The position numbers and the translations under genes were made by a program. From Copromyces sp. CBS 386.78 (taxonomy: Eukaryota; Ascomycota; Sordariomycetes; Sordariales; Sordariaceae), in assembly GCA_030685235.1 (NCBI GenBank), contig MU839198.1:79225-143224 (forward strand): a stretch of 64,000 nucleotides of DNA. Reading direction: 5' to 3'. A model generated the notes under the pieces. It saw nothing but the letters and a program-made list of their open reading frames with translations, made no database searches and had not been told where the DNA came from. The first letter of the stretch is position 1. Each line of letters starts with the position of its first letter. This document shows, piece by piece, positions 59,301 to 64,000 of the stretch.

Positions 59301-62300
59301 TAGTCCGTAATGGTTTTAATTTTCTTCAAGTCTATTTCAATATTATTAAGCATAATAATTAAATTAAAGTATTTAGTTTTTTTAGTGTAAAATTCGTATT
59401 TATTAATATTAATTTATAAACCGGCCTTTTCTAAGCGGGTGAGAATATTGTTTACGTACTTCTAGTAATCCTCTTCGTTATTTAAAAAGATAAAGATATT
59501 ATTTAGGTAAGCGGTTATATAAATATTTAAAATATTATATAAAATATTATTATCGTAGTTTTAGAAAGTACTAAGTATTTTTTATAGATTAAAAGGATAA
59601 ACGAACAATTTAAATAGGTTAAAGTAGGTAATAAATATTATTAACTATTTATACCCTTCTACGATACGAATATAATTAAAAGTAGTAATAATATTTAGCT
59701 TAATAAAAATTTTCGCTTTATAAATAGCGTTAAAATTTTTTTAATTAATAGGAGCGGGTAACGGCTTTTGAAGGTAATATTATTAATCCTTCTATAATTT
59801 ACATAAATTTTAATACTTTTACTTAGCTTCTATACTAATAGGATTTGAAAAGCGGCTTTTAATTGCGAAGGACGGATGAACTTATTACAAAGATTCTTAT
59901 TAATTTACTTTTTAATTACATTTAGTTCGTTGGGGTTAAATACCTTTAATTTTATATAGGGCGCTTATTTTCCCGGACGGAATTCAATTTTAAAATTATA
60001 TGAATAGTAGGGGGGTAAAATTATAGTATTATAAAATTTAAAAACGTCAAAATAATTCTAATATTATTTAGGAAGTTTTTCTTTAATTTAGGCGTTGGTT
60101 TTAAGTAGTTTATCAACCTTTTTATAAAATTTAATTACGTTTTCCTTTATAATATTAGCGGCGAGCCTAATAGTTTTATATCGTTTAAAATTCTTATTTA
60201 TATTACTATTAAAGTAAATATGCTTAGCGATTTTTATTGACCAGATAGCGATTTTAAATCCTTTATTAGCGTAAGCGTTAATTTATAAGTAATAGCACTT
60301 ACCTAGTAGCTTTTTATACTTAGCGCTATCGCCGTTCTAAATTTCTTATTCTATTTTTAGAATAAGGTTAATTAGTTTACTATTATATTCAATTCCTATC
60401 TTTACCCTTCTATTAACGACGCCTTTATTATTTTTATATTTCTTAGGCTTTAGGACGCTTCCTTCTACCTTTTTAGCCCAAGCTTCCTCCTCCGCCCTAG
60501 TTTCCTCTATAATTTTATAGAATTTTATATACGAAGTGCGGAATATTTATAATTTATAAGTTTTATATTGTTAATTAAAATTAGCAGTAATTATATTTTT
60601 AATATCCATTAAATTAATAGGGCCGTTCGGGAAATATGCCCGGCGTACTATAATACGGTAGTAGGGATTAGATTTTTGTTAGCTAATTATAGTACGGTAA
60701 ATGGCAGGCTTAGTCCGTTTAGGGGTTAGGTCTACGATTAGGGTATTAAGGTCGTTTATAACGGTAATAACGTCCGTAATTAGAATACTAAGATAGTTAT
60801 TCGTAATTAGGGTATTAGGATAGTTATTTGCGATTAGAATATTAGAATAGTCGTTTATAATATTTAGGGTTATAATTATACCTTATATAGTTTTATAATA
60901 ACGCGTATAGGCGTGCTTCTAGACCTTTAGGGTATATTGTAAAGAGGGCGGGAGATTTGCGGGAAGGTAGTAGTTTGTATAATAGTTAGTAAAGGTAACA
61001 ATACCGTTTGGTTACAATATTATAGGGTTATAAAATTTTAATTATAATATACTTAAAATTATAGAATAGTTATTTGCTAGGTCGTACGCTAATATAACGA
61101 TTATTTCTATATAGTAGTCGATTCGTAATTAAATTTTATAATAATAAGTAATAAAGTTTTTAAGTATATTATTAGCTAGGTATAAAGCCTTTAGTTTGGG
61201 GAGTTTTAATAGCGGGATAGTATATTGAATAGTAAAGTTGCGATCGATGAAAGCGAGAACGGAATATCCGCTATTAATTAGAGTAGTATATTTATTACGT
61301 TAATTATACGGTCTATAAACGATTTAAATAGAGAGGAGGATAGAATTATTATTATAGTTATTTAAATTTGAATTTTTAAATTAAATTATTTTTAAATTTA
61401 TTAAATTTTCTACTTCCTCTTCTATTATAATTATCATAGACGATAGCTTTTCTAAGCGATTTAATAGAGAGGCGGCGTATTTTTTATATTATATTCCGTA
61501 AGTTGGGCGGGAGTTAGAGAAAGTATTATAGTAGGAGCGGCGGGTTTATTAGTAGCGATAACGTTAATTCGGGTATTATTATTATTATTATTACCGTTAT
61601 TACTATAGCTAGATTATTTTATAGCGGGTTTATTCCGGTTGTTATTATTACTTTTATTACGACGGTTACGACGGTCTTATTCCTTCTACTCTTTGGGAAT
61701 ACTAATATTAATATTATTATAGTATTTATAGGCGAAATAACTAATTTTAGCGTAATATTTATAAAAGTTATTTTTTATACGATAATTAAAGATTACCTTA
61801 TCGATTATACGGAATAATTAGACGTCGAAAGCATTAATAATATTAAGATTTATAGTAGTACCGTCTTAGTTAATAGTACGTTTAAGAGCGGTAATATTAC
61901 TAGTAATTCTTCTTATACCGTTTTTATAATAGATATTAATTTTATTATATTAATTATACTCTTTTAAATTGGTGGCGAATTTATAGTAGAGAGTGAATTA
62001 GCCTTTAAAATTATTATAAGTTAGAATATTTTACTAATAAGCGATAGTATTACGGATTTTGTTTATAACTTTTATTTTAAGGTAATAGGTCTTTATAGTA
62101 TTATTAAAATTATATTTATCGATAATAGTAACGAATTTATCTTTAAAGTCGAATTATTTCGTACTTTTAATTATTTTAAGGAATTTGAGATTACGGCGTG
62201 CTTCGAGGGTGAAATTTATATAGTAATACTTTTTATTAAAGTAGGTAAAGAGGGTAGTAGTATTTTCTTATTTTTATTTAGATTAGTCGGCCTCTTTAAT

Positions 62301-63138
62301 AATAAGTATAATATACGGGGCTAAAGTTTTAAAAGCATTGCTACCAAAGTATTAAAAAATTTAAGCAAATTTATAACGTTTATTTTAATCGAAGTATTAT
62401 ATATTTTAGAATTAATATAATTAAATTTTATTGCGCTAATCCTAAAATATTTCGGCTCTTTTAACGGTAAAGGAGTCTTTATTAGTATAAGCGGTAGGAT
62501 TTTTATTAGTACGAATTTTAGGAGTAGTTATTATAATTGTAGTTTTATCGTTAGAATTGGGAATAGGGATAGATACGGGGGTCTTAATATTATTGCGAAT
62601 AGTTTTTTTGAGGGCTTTTAATTTAGGTTTCGGCGGTTTTTTTAAATTTAATATTAATTTTATTTAAAGTAGTAAGGTCGGTCTTTAATTAAAGGATTTT
62701 ATATTAGAAGTTAATAATAGTATTATTTAAAATTATAATTTATTCGTAAGCGGATTTGAAGGAATTTTAAGCGGCGCTAATAAATATATTAGTTTTTATT
62801 AAGTCTTCGTAAATTAAACGAACGAGTGCGATAATAATATAGGGGAAAGTAGTATATTAAGCGAATTTAGAAGTGGTATTATAGAGATTTTCCGTAATTG
62901 GATTACCTAATTATTAAAAAGTAGCCCCGTTAAGAGTTTTTATAATATTTTTGAAGAATTATTTGTACTTAGAATTAATAATAGAGTTAATTATAGCGAT
63001 TGTAACGTCGAAATCCGTAATTGGGTGCGATATTTATAGTAATTAATTTAATTAATATGCTATACTTACTATTTTATAGTGTAAACGGAATTTATTAACT
63101 ATTTTATAGTTGGTTGCGGTATAATGAAGAGAAAGTCT
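56132..63138 (-). mobile_element. element D: minus-strand relative of C, 5'-truncated
   Basis: On the minus strand the 3' LTR is 56132-56373, preceded by a purine-rich tract (about 56,374-56,395). The internal region runs up to about 63,138 and is colinear in reverse with element C. The integrase lies near 57,700-58,200, RT near 59,300-59,900 (mutated active-site segment at about 59,483-59,511), and a gag knuckle near 61,720-61,790. About 390 bp that should include the 5' LTR are missing at the right end, where unmutated DNA begins. It is inserted into element E. Confidence 0.82.
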
Positions 63139-64000
63139 TTTCGCACTGCCCTCAATGTCTTCATACACTGCTCCCCTACTTGGCGCGCCCTCTCCCGCTT
63201 TTTGGACCAATCATCTCACAGACATAACTTCTGGACCTACACTACACTTTGGCGTGGTTTTTTTTATAAATTTCAGCTAGTAAGTCTGGGCATTACATTT
63301 TTCACGCCATGCCAAGCCCAGACTCCAGACTGCAGCACGTGCAGCCAGATTGGCACCCAGACCCAGTTTTTACAGGGCGTTTCTATAGTTATCTTATAGG
63401 GCACTTAGTGGTATGGTCGCACTTTTGCACGTCGCGTTCAATTGAGGTCGCTTGAGCTCGATTGAGCTTACTATATTGCACTATACTCTATATTAATCTA
63501 TATATTATTGATTTTATTTGTGCAATCGACGTATTTAACTGCTAGTGAGCCTCTCTTTACTGGTTCTGGGTGCCAGCAATGCGTGCGCTGCGACGGCCAC
63601 CCTGTGTGCTAACTGGAGTGCTGGCTGGCGTGCCTCCTCCTCTTGCTATACTAGTAGTGCTCCCTCCTCTACCCCGGATATTACTACTACCTCTCTCTCT
63701 TCCTCTTCCTTTAGGTTTGTTCTTGCTGCTAGGAGGGCGGCCCCTTCTCTTAGTCTATATAGCGGGAGGTTGGGATTGGTCGGCGTTATTGTCTGCTTTA
63801 AGGTTAACTCCTTCCTATGCCGATATGTTGCGTTGGATAGATGGCGCTACGCGCGTCGAGGCTGATCGGTTCTGGCTTGCTCTAGGCTGTCTGCCCCGGC
63901 TGGGTACAAGGCGCGGGCGGCCTGGTCCCCGATGTCGTAATGCTGTGGCTTGGAGTTGAGCGGGCGCCGTGGAGGGAGGAGGAGCAGTTTGAGTGTTGAT
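63139..64000. other. non-RIP flank without a confident gene
   Basis: Base composition is normal again. A 9-bp-arm inverted repeat, AGTCTGGGC/GCCCAGACT, lies at 63283-63324. One plus-strand frame near 63,541-63,640 reads GCQQCVRCDGHPVC, a TAA, then LECWLAC, suggesting a broken Cys-rich motif like those near fungal transposons. Another frame (63,570-63,959) encodes a Leu/Pro-rich sequence and then YADMLRWIDGATRVEADRFW, which I cannot assign. The right edge of the window cuts this region. Confidence 0.35.

Larger units (their letters stand above)
25742..63138. other. 37-kb RIP-mutated, AT-rich transposon block
   Basis: Base composition changes abruptly near 25,742 and back near 63,138. Inside, TpA is very frequent, CpA and TpG are rare, CpG persists, and ancestral frames contain TAA/TAG where CAA/CAG/TGG are expected. 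This is the footprint of repeat-induced point mutation in filamentous ascomycetes. Such regions are normally constitutive heterochromatin with DNA methylation. I see no functional gene in it. Confidence 0.92.

Noticed and set aside
25742..63138. Possible centromere core
   Set aside because: The AT-rich RIPed composition fits centromeres as well as dispersed heterochromatin, but 37 kb between normal genes is more like a dispersed block; sequence alone cannot decide.

Overview
The window looks like nuclear DNA of a filamentous ascomycete, most likely a Neurospora-like member of the Sordariales. Genes carry short introns with GTAAGT/GTATGT-type donors and CAG/TAG acceptors. tRNA genes are dispersed and two contain introns. 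More than half of the window is a very AT-rich block with the footprint of repeat-induced point mutation (RIP): TpA is abundant, CpA and TpG are scarce, CpG is largely kept, and old transposon frames are riddled with TAA/TAG.

Region 1 (about 0.9-9.6 kb) is ordinary gene-dense euchromatin. It holds a candidate small secreted cysteine-containing protein, two tandem intron-containing tRNA-Ala(AGC) genes, a BTB plus bromodomain protein, tim21 (mitochondrial import) on the minus strand, glo3 (ArfGAP of COPI traffic) diverging from it, and a tRNA-Val(AAC).

Region 2 (about 10.4-20 kb) is an island of fungal self-recognition / NLR-like genes, every one of them damaged. There is a HET-domain fragment, a HET-domain gene cut in two by a 547-bp terminal-inverted-repeat element with a 6-bp target duplication, a C2H2/NACHT_N/NACHT gene with one in-frame TAG, and a gene of the DUF7580 type with two in-frame TAGs. 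The premature stops are all of the kind made by C-to-T change at CpA.

Region 3 (20.9-25.1 kb) has two minus-strand genes of unknown function: an F-box-like 460-residue protein and a 598-residue protein with a charged, nuclear-looking C-terminus. A 329-bp inverted-repeat element lies just upstream of the second.

Region 4 (about 25.74-63.14 kb) is the RIP-mutated block. It begins with a degenerate DUF6589-like gene. Then comes a nest of Gypsy-type LTR retrotransposons: element C (LTRs at 29.65 and 51.36 kb) is interrupted by element B (30.3-37.6 kb) and by element A (43.1-50.4 kb), each with a 5-bp target duplication. A RecQ-like helicase remnant (minus strand) follows, cut by a partial copy of the A family (element E). 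E is in turn cut by element D, a minus-strand relative of C that lacks its 5' end. At about 63.14 kb the mutation footprint stops sharply, and the last 0.9 kb has normal base composition with no confident gene.

Exon coordinates were derived by hand from splice consensus and frame continuity. Family names rest on recognised motifs, not on a database search.
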